A DNA stretch of 64,000 nt, from positions 868,001 to 932,000 of the forward strand of contig NZ_CP126156.1 in the NCBI RefSeq assembly GCF_030127125.1, read 5' to 3'. How positions within the stretch are numbered: position 1 is the first letter of the stretch; the number at the start of each line of letters is the position of its first letter. Source of the stretch: Halobaculum litoreum (GTDB lineage: Archaea; Halobacteriota; Halobacteria; Halobacteriales; Haloferacaceae). Positions 45,605 through 53,825 of this stretch are shown here, one piece after another. Both the position numbers and the translations under genes were made by a program. Under the pieces are notes generated by a model. The model did not search any database and was not told the origin of the DNA. It saw only the letters and a list, made by a program, of their open reading frames with translations.

Positions 45605-46903
45605 TTACGCCGCGGCTTCCTCGGCGCCGGCGTCGAGCGCGTCCCGGGCCTTCTCGGCCTCGGTCTGGACGATGAACGCGCGGTCGTCGTCGAACTCGGC
45701 GGCCGCCTCCAGGGCCGCCTCGGTGCCGATCTGCCGGAGCGCCCACAGCGCGGCCGCCCGGACGTTGTCGCTCTCGTCGTCGGCGGCGGCGTCGGCGAGC
45801 GGCTCCACGGCGCGCGTGTCGCCGATGAGGCCGAGCGCACGCGCCGCGTACGGCCGGACCTCGTCGTTCTCCATGGCGAGTTTGTTCGCGAGCGGTTGGA
45901 CGGCGTCGGCGTGCCCGATCTCGCCGAGCGCTTTGAACGTCACCTTCTGGAGCGCGGGGTTGGAGTCGGAGTCGACGTAGTCGACGAGCGTCTCGACGGC
46001 GTCCTCGGCGGCCATCTTCCCGAGCGCCTTGATCGCGGCCTGGTCCCGCTTGCCGGCGCGCTGGTGCATCGCCTCGAACGCCCCCTGGTCGTTCATCCGG
46101 ACGAGCGCGTTCAGCGCGTGCTCCTCCATGAACTCCGAGCCCAGCGAGTCGAGCGCGAGCAGCACCATCTCGACGTTGCCCGCCTGCTCGTGGGCCTTCA
46201 GCGCCGACAGCTCCGGCGGGAAGTCCTTGTAGTGACCGAGCACGTCGTAGAACCCCTGCGCCTGCAGCTGCTCGTACGTCTCGAGGTCGTCCCACTCCTC
46301 GGCGTCGTCGACGCCGGTCGCCAGCGCGTCGGTCGCCTCCAGCAGCGCCGCGATGGTGTCGGCGTCCTCGTCGGCGTCGAGGCCGGCGTCCTCGACGGCG
46401 CCCGTCGGCTCGTCGAGCGCGGCCGCGAGCGCCTCGGGGTCGTCGTCGCCGTCGCGCGAGAGCTCGGTCCCGAGCGCCTCGTTCACCGCGGCGACGAACT
46501 CGTCGACGACCGCGGGCAGGTCGGCCTCGCCGGCCTCGGTCCAGCGCGTGTCGCGGAGCGTCGCCTGCACGTCCGCGACGTCGTCGACGACGTCGGCGGC
46601 GTACGGGCCGCGCTGCTCCTCGAGGTCGTCGCGGAGGTCCGACAGCCGCGACTCGAGGTCCGCGCGGGGGTCCTCGGCCTCGTCGTCGTCCTCGTCCGGT
46701 TCGGGCAGGTCCGCGCGCTCGAGGTCCGCCTCGACCGCGTCGAGGTCGCCCTCCACGTCGTCGAGGTCGGCCTCGGTCTCGGCGGCCTCCAGCGCCTCGG
46801 CGGCCTCGTCCAGCCGGGCCTCCAGGTCCTCGGCGGACACCTCGGGGACGAGTTCCGTCTCCTCGGCCTCCTCGGCTTCCTCGGCCGGATCGTCGTCGCT
46901 CAT
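45605..46903 (-). CDS. HEAT-repeat protein with acidic coiled-coil N-terminus
   Basis: 432 aa. Residues 1-200 are extremely acidic and coiled-coil-like (ARLDEAAEALEAAETEADLD). Residues ~230-425 are PBS-lyase-type HEAT repeats (AIKALGKMAAEDAVETLVDY, TFKALGEIGHADAVQPLANK, AARALGLIGDTRAVEPLADA, ALWALRQIGTEAALEAAAEF). A protein-interaction scaffold; no enzymatic site. CCCTTGTAG about 28 bp upstream is the likely promoter. Confidence 0.85.
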   Translation of the reverse strand: MSDDDPAEEAEEAEETELVPEVSAEDLEARLDEAAEALEAAETEADLDDVEGDLDAVEADLERADLPEPDEDDDEAEDPRADLESRLSDLRDDLEEQRGPYAADVVDDVADVQATLRDTRWTEAGEADLPAVVDEFVAAVNEALGTELSRDGDDDPEALAAALDEPTGAVEDAGLDADEDADTIAALLEATDALATGVDDAEEWDDLETYEQLQAQGFYDVLGHYKDFPPELSALKAHEQAGNVEMVLLALDSLGSEFMEEHALNALVRMNDQGAFEAMHQRAGKRDQAAIKALGKMAAEDAVETLVDYVDSDSNPALQKVTFKALGEIGHADAVQPLANKLAMENDEVRPYAARALGLIGDTRAVEPLADAAADDESDNVRAAALWALRQIGTEAALEAAAEFDDDRAFIVQTEAEKARDALDAGAEEAAA

Positions 46904-47152
46904 GGCCGAGGATGGGTGTGTCGGCTACAAGGGCGTTTCCATATCCGGGGCCCGAACCGCCGGGCCTTCCCGCCGGGGCTGACGCCTGCGGGTATGCCGA
47001 CCGTCGCCGTCCCGCACTTAGCCGTCGTCGACCTCGACCCGAACGTGCTCGCCGAACGGCGGGTGTTCGCCCCCGTGCTCGAACCCGCCGGCGGCACCGC
47101 CGGACGGCGTGGCCCCCGGCGACCGGCGGGACGACTAACTGAACGGAAACAG

Positions 47153-47178
47153 AAGTTCGCGATGTCGAAAGCGAACTT
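47153..47178. promoter_or_regulatory. inverted repeat upstream of the dpsA promoter
   Basis: AAGTTCGC (47153-47160) and GCGAACTT (47171-47178) are perfect 8-bp arms around a 10-bp spacer, 14 bp upstream of the TATA box. Spacing suits a dimeric regulator one to two helical turns wide. Confidence 0.45.
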
Positions 47179-47210
47179 GTGTCAAATCCAGATTTAAGCC
47201 CTCGGAGCGC

Positions 47211-47224
47211 GTACGTCGACGTAC
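47211..47224. promoter_or_regulatory. 14-bp palindrome at the dpsA transcription start
   Basis: GTACGTCGACGTAC is a perfect palindrome between the TATA box and the ATG, covering the predicted start of transcription. This is the position of a repressor operator. Metal-dependent repressors (DtxR/SirR/Idr type) control iron genes in haloarchaea; identity here is unknown. Confidence 0.45.
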
Positions 47225-47227
47225 AGT

Positions 47228-47776
47228 ATGAGTACCCAGAAGCACGTGCGCAAGTCGGCGGGCGAGGTCACCGGTTCGGAGGCGCTGCGGATGGACGCCG
47301 AGAAGGCCCGACAGATCGTCGACGCGCTCAACACCGATCTCGCGGCGACGTACGTCCTCTACCACCAACTGAAGAAACACCACTGGAACGTCGAGGGCGC
47401 GGAGTTCCGCGACCTCCACCTGTTCCTCGGCGAGGCCGCCGAGCACGCCGAGGCGTTCGCGGACGAACTCGCCGAGCGGGCGCAGGCATTGGGCGGCGTC
47501 CCGCACGCCTCGATGGCGACGCTGCAGGCCGAAGCGCCGTTCGAGCCGGAGGACGAGGACGTGTACGACATCCGCACGTCGCTGGAGCACGACGTGGCGA
47601 TGTACGGCGACGTCATCGAGAGCCTGCGCGAGCACGTCGAACTGGCCGACCGCCTCGGCGACTTCGCGACGGGCGAACTGCTCCGCGAGCACATCGTGCG
47701 GGTCGAACAGGACGCGCACCACCTCGAACACTACCTCGAGGACGACACGCTCGTCACCGCGGGCGCGATGGAGTAA
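47228..47776 (+). CDS. dpsA: DNA-protecting ferritin-like protein DpsA
   Basis: 182 aa. The Dps ferroxidase motif is split between YVLYHQLKKHHWNVEG and FRDLHLFLGEAAEHAEAFAD (His, Asp, Glu ligands). The C-terminal helices (LREHIVRVEQDAHHLEHYLE) are intact. Stores iron and detoxifies peroxide as a dodecamer. The promoter carries two separate inverted repeats, suggesting tight iron or oxidative control. Confidence 0.96.
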   Translation: MSTQKHVRKSAGEVTGSEALRMDAEKARQIVDALNTDLAATYVLYHQLKKHHWNVEGAEFRDLHLFLGEAAEHAEAFADELAERAQALGGVPHASMATLQAEAPFEPEDEDVYDIRTSLEHDVAMYGDVIESLREHVELADRLGDFATGELLREHIVRVEQDAHHLEHYLEDDTLVTAGAME

Positions 47777-47816
47777 CAGCGGACGCCGTCGCCGGTCTCC
47801 CGTTTTTCGCCGACCG

Positions 47817-47987
47817 TTACTGCTCGACCGCGACCGTCAGGTCCGTCGCGATCCAGCCGTCGGCGTTGTCGTCCTCGGTGAACACGGTCCGGTCGGGTCG
47901 CGTTCGCAGCGCGGTCACGTTCACCGGCGGCGTCGCCGCCCGGACGGCGGCGTCGACGCGACGGTCCGCGAGCAGGTCCTCGCTCAT
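47817..47987 (-). CDS. small haloarchaeal protein (DUF7331-like)
   Basis: 56 aa from ATG 47987. The C-terminal RTVFTEDDNADGWIATDLTV resembles the short haloarchaeal family ending in 'D-x-x-NPDAWIxSD', recalled as DUF7331. No membrane segment and no Cys. Monocistronic, convergent with dpsA. Function unknown. Confidence 0.55.
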   Translation of the reverse strand: MSEDLLADRRVDAAVRAATPPVNVTALRTRPDRTVFTEDDNADGWIATDLTVAVEQ

Positions 47988-48084
47988 TGGCACTCCCTCG
48001 CCGCCCGCCACGCAAATAGATTTTGGTCTGCCTAAACGACGGCTCGTCGCCACGTCCCGCCCCCGGCGGGGCCGCGTGGCGTCG

Positions 48085-48924
48085 TCAGTTCTCGCGGCCG
48101 ATCCCGCACCCGGAGACGGTGTCGCACGCGACGCCGCGCTCCTCCAGCGCGTCGACGAGCGCGTTCATCCCGATTGCGTCGCTGGCGATGTGGCCGGTGA
48201 CGACGAGGTTCTTCCCCGCGTCGGCGAACGCCTCGCGCAACTCCGCGGTGTCGCCGGCGCCGACGTGGATGTAGAGGACGGTGTCGACGCCGTGCTCGAA
48301 GTACGTGCGGGCGACCGACGCGCCGCCGTTGGTGCCGGCGGCGTGGTGGACCGCCACCTCGCCGAGGTCGTTGTCGCACTCGCCGAGGCGCAGGCGCACG
48401 TCCGTCTCGGCGTCCCGGAGCTCCGGGATCGCGCCGAGCGCGTCGACGAAGTCGCCGGCCGTCGCGCCCGCGGCCATGTCGTCGGCGACCTCGCGGAACA
48501 CGCGGCGGCCGTACTCGTCGGGCGCGAGGTGCGTGTTGAGGTACGGCTGGTCGAGCAGCTCGGCGACGCTGGGGTCGTGTCGGTAGTTCATCGAGTGGCC
48601 GCCGTGGTCCATGCGCGAGCGGAGGTCGGCGACGGCCTCCTCGGCGACCTTCTCGGGGACGCCGTGGGCGGTCATGAACTCGACCTGTTTGTCGAGCACC
48701 TCCGGGAACTCGAGGCGGGCGCTCGTCCCCGTCGGGTGGTGCGCGAGCGCGAGGTCGTAGCCGCGGTCGTGCGCCAACTGGATCTCGGGCGACTCGAGGT
48801 CGATGCCGACCAGCGCCGTCTCGACGTCCTCGCCGGAGACGTACACCGTACTGTCGGCCGGTACCTCGTCCCACCCCACGAGGTCCAGACTGAGCTGCAT
48901 GATCTCGTCCGTAGAGAGTCCCAT
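48085..48924 (-). CDS. Nif3-like dinuclear metal centre protein
   Basis: 279 aa. LALAHHPTGTSARLEFPEVL has the paired His of the Nif3/DUF34 fold, and the C-terminal VVTGHIASDAIGMNALVDAL supplies another His and acidic residues. HGGHSMNYRHDP is an unusual His-rich insertion. Nif3-like proteins bind two metal ions and are proposed metal chaperones or hydrolases; the true role is unsettled. GGTTTTCACAC 28 bp upstream is its promoter. Confidence 0.65.
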   Translation of the reverse strand: MGLSTDEIMQLSLDLVGWDEVPADSTVYVSGEDVETALVGIDLESPEIQLAHDRGYDLALAHHPTGTSARLEFPEVLDKQVEFMTAHGVPEKVAEEAVADLRSRMDHGGHSMNYRHDPSVAELLDQPYLNTHLAPDEYGRRVFREVADDMAAGATAGDFVDALGAIPELRDAETDVRLRLGECDNDLGEVAVHHAAGTNGGASVARTYFEHGVDTVLYIHVGAGDTAELREAFADAGKNLVVTGHIASDAIGMNALVDALEERGVACDTVSGCGIGREN

Positions 48925-49065
48925 GGCGCGACCGTGACGCGGTACGTGTGAAAACCCCCCGGGATCGACGGGCGGCGCGGCGGGGCCGCCGGGGGCCGCG
49001 ACCTCGGTAGTGGCAAGGCCGTCGGCCGTCGCCAGCCGTTAGTAGCGCCCCCTCCCACCACGCAC

Positions 49066-50166
49066 ATGGTCGATCACCTGTTCTCGCCGCTCACGCTCCG
49101 TGGCACGGAGATACCGAACCGCGTGTTCGTCTCGCCGATGTGTCAGTATTCCTCGCCCGACGGGGTCGCGACCGACTGGCACCTCGTCCATCTCGGGTCG
49201 CGCGCCGTCGGCGGCGCCGGCCTCGTGATGACGGAGGCGACGGCCGTGTCGCCGGAGGGTCGGATCTCGCCGCAGGACCTCGGGATCTGGACGGGCGAAC
49301 AGCGCGACGCGCTCGCGCCGATCGCCGACTTCGTCCGGTCGCAGGGGTCGGTGCCCGCGATCCAACTCGCCCACGCCGGCCGGAAGGCGTCGACGTACCG
49401 CCCGTGGGACGAGGACCGGGGTCCGGTCCCGGTCGAGGAGGGCGGCTGGGAGACGGTGGCGCCGTCGGGACCGTACCCGCGCGACGGCGACGAGGCGCCG
49501 ACCCGCAGCCTCGCGACCGACGAGGTCGAGGGCGTTGTCGCCGACTTCGCCGACGCCGCCGAGCGCGCCCGCGAGGCCGGCTTCGAGGTCGCCGAGGTCC
49601 ACGCCGCCCACGGCTACCTCCTCCACGAGTTCCTCTCGCCGGTCGCCAACGACCGCGACGACGAGTACGGCGGCTCCTTCGAGAACCGCACTCGCCTGCT
49701 CCGGGAGGTGACGGGTGCCGTCCGGTCGGTGTGGCCCGACGACAAGCCCGTGTTCGTGCGCATCTCCGCGACCGACTGGATCGACGACGAACCCTCGTGG
49801 GACGTCGACCAGTCGGCCCGGCTGGCGCCGCTGCTCGCCGAGGCCGGCGCGGACCTGATCGACGTGAGCGCGGGCGGCATCTCGCCCGCGCAGGACGTGC
49901 CGTACGCGGGACCGAACTACCAACTCCCGTACGCGGAGGTGATCCGCGAGCACGTCGCGGACGCCGGCGTCGACATCGCCGTCGCGTCGGTCGGCGGCAT
50001 CACCGAACCCCAGCAGGCGGAGGCGGTCGTCGCCAACGGGCGCGCCGACGCGGTGTTGATGGCGCGGGAGTTCCTGCGGTCGCCGTACTGGCCGCTCCAC
50101 GCCGCCCGCGAGTTGGGAGAGGACGTCGCGTGGCCGGTCCAGTACCGCCGCGCGAAGCCGCGCTGA
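49066..50166 (+). CDS. NADH:flavin oxidoreductase, Old Yellow Enzyme family (YqjM-like)
   Basis: 366 aa. FMN barrel motifs: PNRVFVSPMCQYSS (the Cys marks the YqjM-like subgroup), QLAHAGRKAS, HAAHGYLLHEFLSP (catalytic His pair), NDRDDEYGGSFENRTRLLRE shortened here to its core, and VAVASVGGITEPQQAE. Reduces activated C=C bonds with NAD(P)H. Single-domain, without the 4Fe-4S extension of enoate reductases. GTTAGTAGCG 28 bp upstream. Confidence 0.93.
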   Translation: MVDHLFSPLTLRGTEIPNRVFVSPMCQYSSPDGVATDWHLVHLGSRAVGGAGLVMTEATAVSPEGRISPQDLGIWTGEQRDALAPIADFVRSQGSVPAIQLAHAGRKASTYRPWDEDRGPVPVEEGGWETVAPSGPYPRDGDEAPTRSLATDEVEGVVADFADAAERAREAGFEVAEVHAAHGYLLHEFLSPVANDRDDEYGGSFENRTRLLREVTGAVRSVWPDDKPVFVRISATDWIDDEPSWDVDQSARLAPLLAEAGADLIDVSAGGISPAQDVPYAGPNYQLPYAEVIREHVADAGVDIAVASVGGITEPQQAEAVVANGRADAVLMAREFLRSPYWPLHAARELGEDVAWPVQYRRAKPR

Positions 50167-50240
50167 GGGACCGCCGCCGTCGGGCGCCCGCCCCGGCCGC
50201 GCACCAACTGTTATCCCCGAACGCGAACAACACGATCCGT

Positions 50241-51209
50241 ATGGCCGACCCCTTCCGGGACCCCCGCGACGACGAGGAGCTCGCCGCGCTCGTCGACGAA
50301 CTGGAGACGACGCTCGCCGACCTCCGCGCCGAACTGACGGACCGCGAGCGAGAGCGGGGGGGACGCTCCCCCGACCGGCGACGCGACGACCGCGGCGGCC
50401 GCCGCCGACCGACCCGCGAGCCGCCGCGACCGCCCGCGGTGGGCGAACTGTTCCGCTTCACCAGCGACTACACGATCCCGACCGTCGTCGCGGTGCTCGA
50501 GGCGACCGTCGAGGCGCTCGAACTCCTCCAAGGCGTCATCGACCTCGCGGCGCCCGGAGAGACGCCCGAGCGGCGCCGCCGACGGAGCGGCCGGCGCGAC
50601 CGCCGCGGGCTCGGGCGCTCGGTCCTCTCGGACGCGCTCGCCGACGGCGTGACCTCCGCGACCGACCGCGCGACCGCCGACGCCGCCGACGCGCTCGCGC
50701 GCCTCCGCGAGACGCTCGCCGAGGCCGACCTCCCGAACGACGACGAGAGCCGCGACCTCGTCGCCGACGCCCGCGACCTGAGCGCCGAGTTGGAGCGCCG
50801 GGTGCGCGAGTCGCGCGCGACGGTCGACCGCGAGCGGGAGCGCGAGCGCCGCGACGAGCGCGGCCGGGGCGGCCGGCGCGACGACGGTCCGGTGAGCATC
50901 GCCGTCGGCGGTCCCGACGGGACGACGGACGGTGACGACGAGCGGCGGGACGCCACGGACTCGCGGACGGACGCCGAGGACGACGACCCGGACGAGGAGG
51001 AGCCGGCGCCGCAGGTCGACGTCGACGCGGAACTGGAGTCGATCAAGCGTCGGATGGGGAAGTCGGACGACGCGGCCGACGGGCCCGACCGTTCGCCGGC
51101 CGAAGCCGCGGATACCGAGCCCGACGATGGGGACGACGGCGCCGACGGGTCCGACGACGGTGCCACCGCCGACGGCACGTCGGACACGGACGCCGACGAC
51201 GAGAGGTAG
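50241..51209 (+). CDS. acidic/basic coiled-coil haloarchaeal protein (DUF7547-like)
   Basis: 322 aa. N-terminal coiled coil (ELAALVDELETTLADLRAEL), an Arg-rich linker, a short hydrophobic patch (FTSDYTIPTVVAVLEATVEA), a helical middle (ADALARLRETLAEADLPNDD), a second charged coiled coil and a long Asp/Glu tail. Probably a membrane-associated or scaffold protein; no catalytic motif. I recall a DUF7547 family of this shape but cannot confirm it. Confidence 0.6.
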   Translation: MADPFRDPRDDEELAALVDELETTLADLRAELTDRERERGGRSPDRRRDDRGGRRRPTREPPRPPAVGELFRFTSDYTIPTVVAVLEATVEALELLQGVIDLAAPGETPERRRRRSGRRDRRGLGRSVLSDALADGVTSATDRATADAADALARLRETLAEADLPNDDESRDLVADARDLSAELERRVRESRATVDRERERERRDERGRGGRRDDGPVSIAVGGPDGTTDGDDERRDATDSRTDAEDDDPDEEEPAPQVDVDAELESIKRRMGKSDDAADGPDRSPAEAADTEPDDGDDGADGSDDGATADGTSDTDADDER

Positions 51210-51232
51210 GCCCGACGGGACGACGTCGACGG

Positions 51233-51502
51233 TCAGCGCACACAGCAGCCGCACCGGTCGCCGGCGCGGAGGGTTCTCGTCGGTCCGGCGGCGCCCTCTC
51301 CACAGCACCCCGCCGCGAGGTCGCGTCCACAGCGAACGTCGCGACACCCGCACGGGCAGTCACAGCACCCGCACGAGCAGTCGCAACACCCGCACCGGCA
51401 CCCACGGGACCCCGCGAGCGCGCGGAGCGTCGCGATGGGGAGTTCGATCCGGTCGGTTCGGTCGGATTCGGGACGGCAGTCGCGGTCGTGTTCGGTCGTC
51501 AT
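51233..51502 (-). CDS. cysteine-rich metallothionein-like peptide
   Basis: 89 aa from ATG 51502, with 18 Cys. Fourteen fall in residues 40-75 in CxC and CC patterns (GCRCGCCDCSCGCCDCPCGC), and three more end the protein (CGCC). The first 35 residues are polar and then hydrophobic (RIELPIATLRALAGSRG). The core is a 7-residue repeat, C-G-C-C-D-C-S/P, encoded by a 21-bp tandem repeat. Such density fits thiolate binding of soft metals (Zn, Cu, Cd). It is divergent from an HxlR-type regulator whose tail is also Cys-rich, with a 17-bp palindrome between them. No homologue recognised. Confidence 0.6.
   Translation of the reverse strand: MTTEHDRDCRPESDRTDRIELPIATLRALAGSRGCRCGCCDCSCGCCDCPCGCRDVRCGRDLAAGCCGEGAAGPTRTLRAGDRCGCCVR
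51347..51405. repeat. 21-bp tandem repeat inside the Cys-rich gene
   Basis: Units starting CCCGCACGGGCAGTCACAGC at 51347 and CCCGCACGAGCAGTCGCAAC at 51368 match at most positions; a third, shorter and diverged unit starts at 51389. Each 21-bp unit encodes one 7-residue Cys repeat, so the peptide grew by in-frame duplication. Confidence 0.65.
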
Positions 51503-51555
51503 GCGGGCGGATGGACGGGGGCAACCGTCGTCGTCCCCCGTGCCCCCTGTCGCCG

Positions 51556-51584
51556 CCGACAGCCGCTGTCGGGCGCGACAGTCG
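51556..51584. promoter_or_regulatory. operator candidate between the Cys-rich gene and its regulator
   Basis: CCGACAGCCGCTGTCGG (51556-51572) is a perfect 7-3-7 inverted repeat. Four bp on, CGACAGTCG (51576-51584) is a 4-1-4 repeat sharing the CGACAG half-site. They lie 12-25 bp before the TATA-like GGTTATG of the regulator and about 55-80 bp upstream of the Cys-rich gene start. Confidence 0.55.
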
Positions 51585-51621
51585 GCGACGCGGTTATGTC
51601 CCGTCCGGCCGATCGTCGGCC

Positions 51622-52026
51622 GTGACCGACGACGATCCGGACGACCGGCACGAGCGGCTGGCGGACCTCCGCGCCGCGCTCTCGGGCAAGTGGGCGCTCC
51701 ACGTCCTCGCGGGCCTGCGCGACGGTCCGCGGGGGTTCGGCGACCTCCACACGGACCTCGACGAGGTGCCGGAGAAGACGCTCGCGCGTCGCCTCCGCGA
51801 CCTGCGGCTGCGGGGGCTGATCCGGCGGGAGGTCGCGGCGACGTCGCCGCCGACACCGCGCTACCGGCTCACGGACGGGGGCGAGCGGCTGGTCGCCGCG
51901 CTCGACGGGGTGACGCGCTCGGTGGAGTTCGTCGACTGTCCCCCCGACCTCGACTGTGCCGACGACTGCCGCGTCGGGACGGTCGACGGGGAGACGACGC
52001 GGCGCGCGCTGGCCGACTGTTGCTGA
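51622..52026 (+). CDS. HxlR-type winged-helix regulator with Cys-rich tail
   Basis: 134 aa from GTG 51622; an ATG at 51596 is out of frame, and the frame upstream is a shadow. HxlR core: GKWALHVLAGLRDGPRGFGD, then VPEKTLARRLRDLRLRGLIR and a beta-wing ending PPTPRYRLTDGGERL. The C-terminal 32 residues carry five Cys (VDCPPDLDCADDCRVG ... ADCC), unusual for HxlR proteins and suggestive of thiol or metal sensing. Divergent from the Cys-rich peptide gene. Confidence 0.75.
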   Translation: MTDDDPDDRHERLADLRAALSGKWALHVLAGLRDGPRGFGDLHTDLDEVPEKTLARRLRDLRLRGLIRREVAATSPPTPRYRLTDGGERLVAALDGVTRSVEFVDCPPDLDCADDCRVGTVDGETTRRALADCC

Positions 52027-52051
52027 GAACGGGCGTCCGGCGGGGCCTCGA

Positions 52052-52522
52052 CTACTCGACCGGCCGGAAGCGGAACCCGTCCCACTCCTGGCTCGCGGGC
52101 TCGCGGATCCCCGCCTCGGGGTCGCGCAGCTCCGCGCAGTAGACGGGCTCGACTTCGTCGCCGATGGCGAGGTCGCCGGTGGTCGCCTGCCCGATGGCGC
52201 GCACCGGCTCGCCGTCGACGTCGAACTCGACGACGGCGACGTGGTTCGGCTCGCGGACGCCCGGGGGCGTCGCCGTCGAGGTGGTCCACGTGACGACCTC
52301 CGCGGTGTGCTCGCTCAGGTCGACCGTGTCGACGGGCTCCTGGCCGCCCGGGCCGACCGGGTGCGCGGGGTAGGTGATCGACCCGTCCGGGTAGCGCGCC
52401 GCCTCGAAGGCGGGGGCGTCTTCGCCACCGTCGGTCGCGGGCTCGCTCGGCTCCCCCTCGCGGGTCGATCCGCTCCCCGCTCGGTTCGAGGGCGCGCTTC
52501 GCTCGCCCTCGCGGTCGCTCAC
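52052..52522 (-). CDS. OB-fold (DUF35-type) partner subunit of a thiolase
   Basis: 156 aa from GTG 52522, overlapping the thiolase stop by 4 bp. After a disordered acidic leader of ~45 residues comes the ACAC-type OB fold (VDTVDLSEHTAEVVTWTTST, HVAVVEFDVDGEPVRAIGQA, GDEVEPVYCAELRD). The N-terminal rubredoxin-like zinc finger usual for DUF35 is missing its Cys. In haloarchaea such OB proteins are the beta subunit of two-subunit beta-ketothiolases. Confidence 0.8.
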   Translation of the reverse strand: MSDREGERSAPSNRAGSGSTREGEPSEPATDGGEDAPAFEAARYPDGSITYPAHPVGPGGQEPVDTVDLSEHTAEVVTWTTSTATPPGVREPNHVAVVEFDVDGEPVRAIGQATTGDLAIGDEVEPVYCAELRDPEAGIREPASQEWDGFRFRPVE

Positions 52523-53676
52523 GCGTCCACCCCCTCGAAGATCGCGGTGGTGACACAGTTCCCGAACCCGCCGACGTTGCACGCGAGACCGACGTCCGCG
52601 TCGACCTGTCGCTTGCCGGCCTCGCCGCGCAGTTGCTGGACGACCTCGTACGCCTGCGCGACGCCGGACGCCCCGAGCGGGTGGCCCTTCGACTTCAGCC
52701 CGCCGGAGGTGTTGATCGGGAGCTCGCCGTCGCGGTCGGTGCGCCCCTCCTCGACGGCCTTCCACCCCTCGCCCTTCTCGGCGAAGCCGAGGTCCTCGAA
52801 CTGGAGGAACTCGAGGATCGTGAACATGTCGTGCAGTTCCGCCACGTCGACGTCGTCGGGCGACAGGCCGGCCATCTCGTAGGCCCGATCGCTGGACTCG
52901 ACGACGCCGCGCATCGTCGTCGGGTCCGCGCGCTCGTGGACGACGTGGGTGTCCGTGGCGCCGCCGATGCCCGTGACGGTGACGTAGTCGTCGGCGTACT
53001 CCTCGGCGACCGACACCGGGCACAGCAGCAGCGCGGCCGACCCGTCCGTGATCGGGCAGAAGTCGTACAATCGCAGCGGGTCGGCGACGACGGGCGAGTC
53101 GAGCACCGTCTCCAGATCGACCTCCTTGCGGAACTGCGCGTGGGGGTTGTCGACGCCGTTCTTGTGGTTCTTCACGGCGACCTTCCCGAGGCTCTCGCGG
53201 GGCGCGTCGTACGTGTCGAGGTACAGGCGCGCGGTGAGCCCGGCGAAACTCGGCAGCGTCAGCCCGTGTTTGTACTCGCAGGGGTGCGTGAGCGACGCGA
53301 TGACGTCCGTCGCTTCGGCGGTCGACCGGTGGGTCATCTTCTCGCCGCCGACGAGCAGCGTCATGTCGGAGGCGCCGGAGGCGACCGACTGCCACGCGGC
53401 GTAGATGCCCGCCCCGCCCGACGACGAGGTCTGGTCGATGCGGGCGGTGTACGCCGGCACCGCCTGCAGGTCGTGCGCGAGGGCGTTCGGGACGCCCGTC
53501 TGTCCCTCGAACTCCCCGCTGGCCATGTTCGACACGTACAGGTGCTCGACGGCGTCGGCCGACACGCCGGCGTCCTCCAGACACGCCTGTCCGGCCTCCG
53601 CCAGTAGCTGCCTGATCCACGCGTCCCGCTGCCCGAACCGGGTCATGGACGCGCCGACGATCGCGACGTCTTCCAT
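52519..53676 (-). CDS. thiolase-family acyltransferase (haloarchaeal beta-ketothiolase alpha-type), Ser at the nucleophile position
   Basis: 385 aa from ATG 53676. Thiolase fold: VAIVGASMTRFGQRDAWIRQ, VSNMASGEFEGQ, a nucleophile region RIDQTSSSGGAGIYAAW, VAELHDMFTILEFLQFEDLG, and the His motif SGGLKSKGHPLGASG; it ends NVGGFGNCVTTAIFEG. Archaeal thiolases have Cys in the first motif (ACASGG); here it is Ser. A Ser-His-His triad is reported, as I recall, for the BktB alpha subunit of Haloferax mediterranei. Forms a complex with the overlapping OB-fold gene. Likely acyl-CoA condensation or thiolysis. Confidence 0.85.
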   Translation of the reverse strand: MEDVAIVGASMTRFGQRDAWIRQLLAEAGQACLEDAGVSADAVEHLYVSNMASGEFEGQTGVPNALAHDLQAVPAYTARIDQTSSSGGAGIYAAWQSVASGASDMTLLVGGEKMTHRSTAEATDVIASLTHPCEYKHGLTLPSFAGLTARLYLDTYDAPRESLGKVAVKNHKNGVDNPHAQFRKEVDLETVLDSPVVADPLRLYDFCPITDGSAALLLCPVSVAEEYADDYVTVTGIGGATDTHVVHERADPTTMRGVVESSDRAYEMAGLSPDDVDVAELHDMFTILEFLQFEDLGFAEKGEGWKAVEEGRTDRDGELPINTSGGLKSKGHPLGASGVAQAYEVVQQLRGEAGKRQVDADVGLACNVGGFGNCVTTAIFEGVDA

Positions 53677-53825
53677 ACCCGAGCCTCCGCGGGCGTCTAC
53701 TTCGGCGTTGCCCTTCGGACGGGACGGTCGCCTCCCAACCGACCGCCGCCGCGGGCGGGAGCCGACCGCCCGCGCCGACCGGGATCGATCGCCGTTAAGT
53801 GCGCGCCGCCCGGCGTTCCGACACC

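Larger units (their letters stand above)
46904..47227. other. 324-bp region before dpsA: doubtful short ORF plus regulatory repeats
   Basis: An ATG at 46994 opens MPTVAVPHLAVVDLDPNVLA, protein-like for about 37 codons. It then becomes Arg-rich; a frame change near 47105 would end it at 47138 (GVAPGDRRDD), while the unshifted frame runs to 47197 through the dpsA promoter. I cannot decide whether this is a real frameshifted small gene. The right part carries the two inverted repeats and the TATA box (TTTAAG, 47193-47198) of dpsA. Confidence 0.35.

Noticed and set aside
46994..47197. 67-codon ORF before dpsA as a confident gene
   Set aside because: Only the first half looks protein-like, the unshifted frame runs through the dpsA promoter, and no family was recognised. 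Kept only as a doubtful note.
51347..51405. Possible CRISPR-like repeat
   Set aside because: The 21-bp units are contiguous with no spacers, and they encode the heptad Cys repeat of a peptide.
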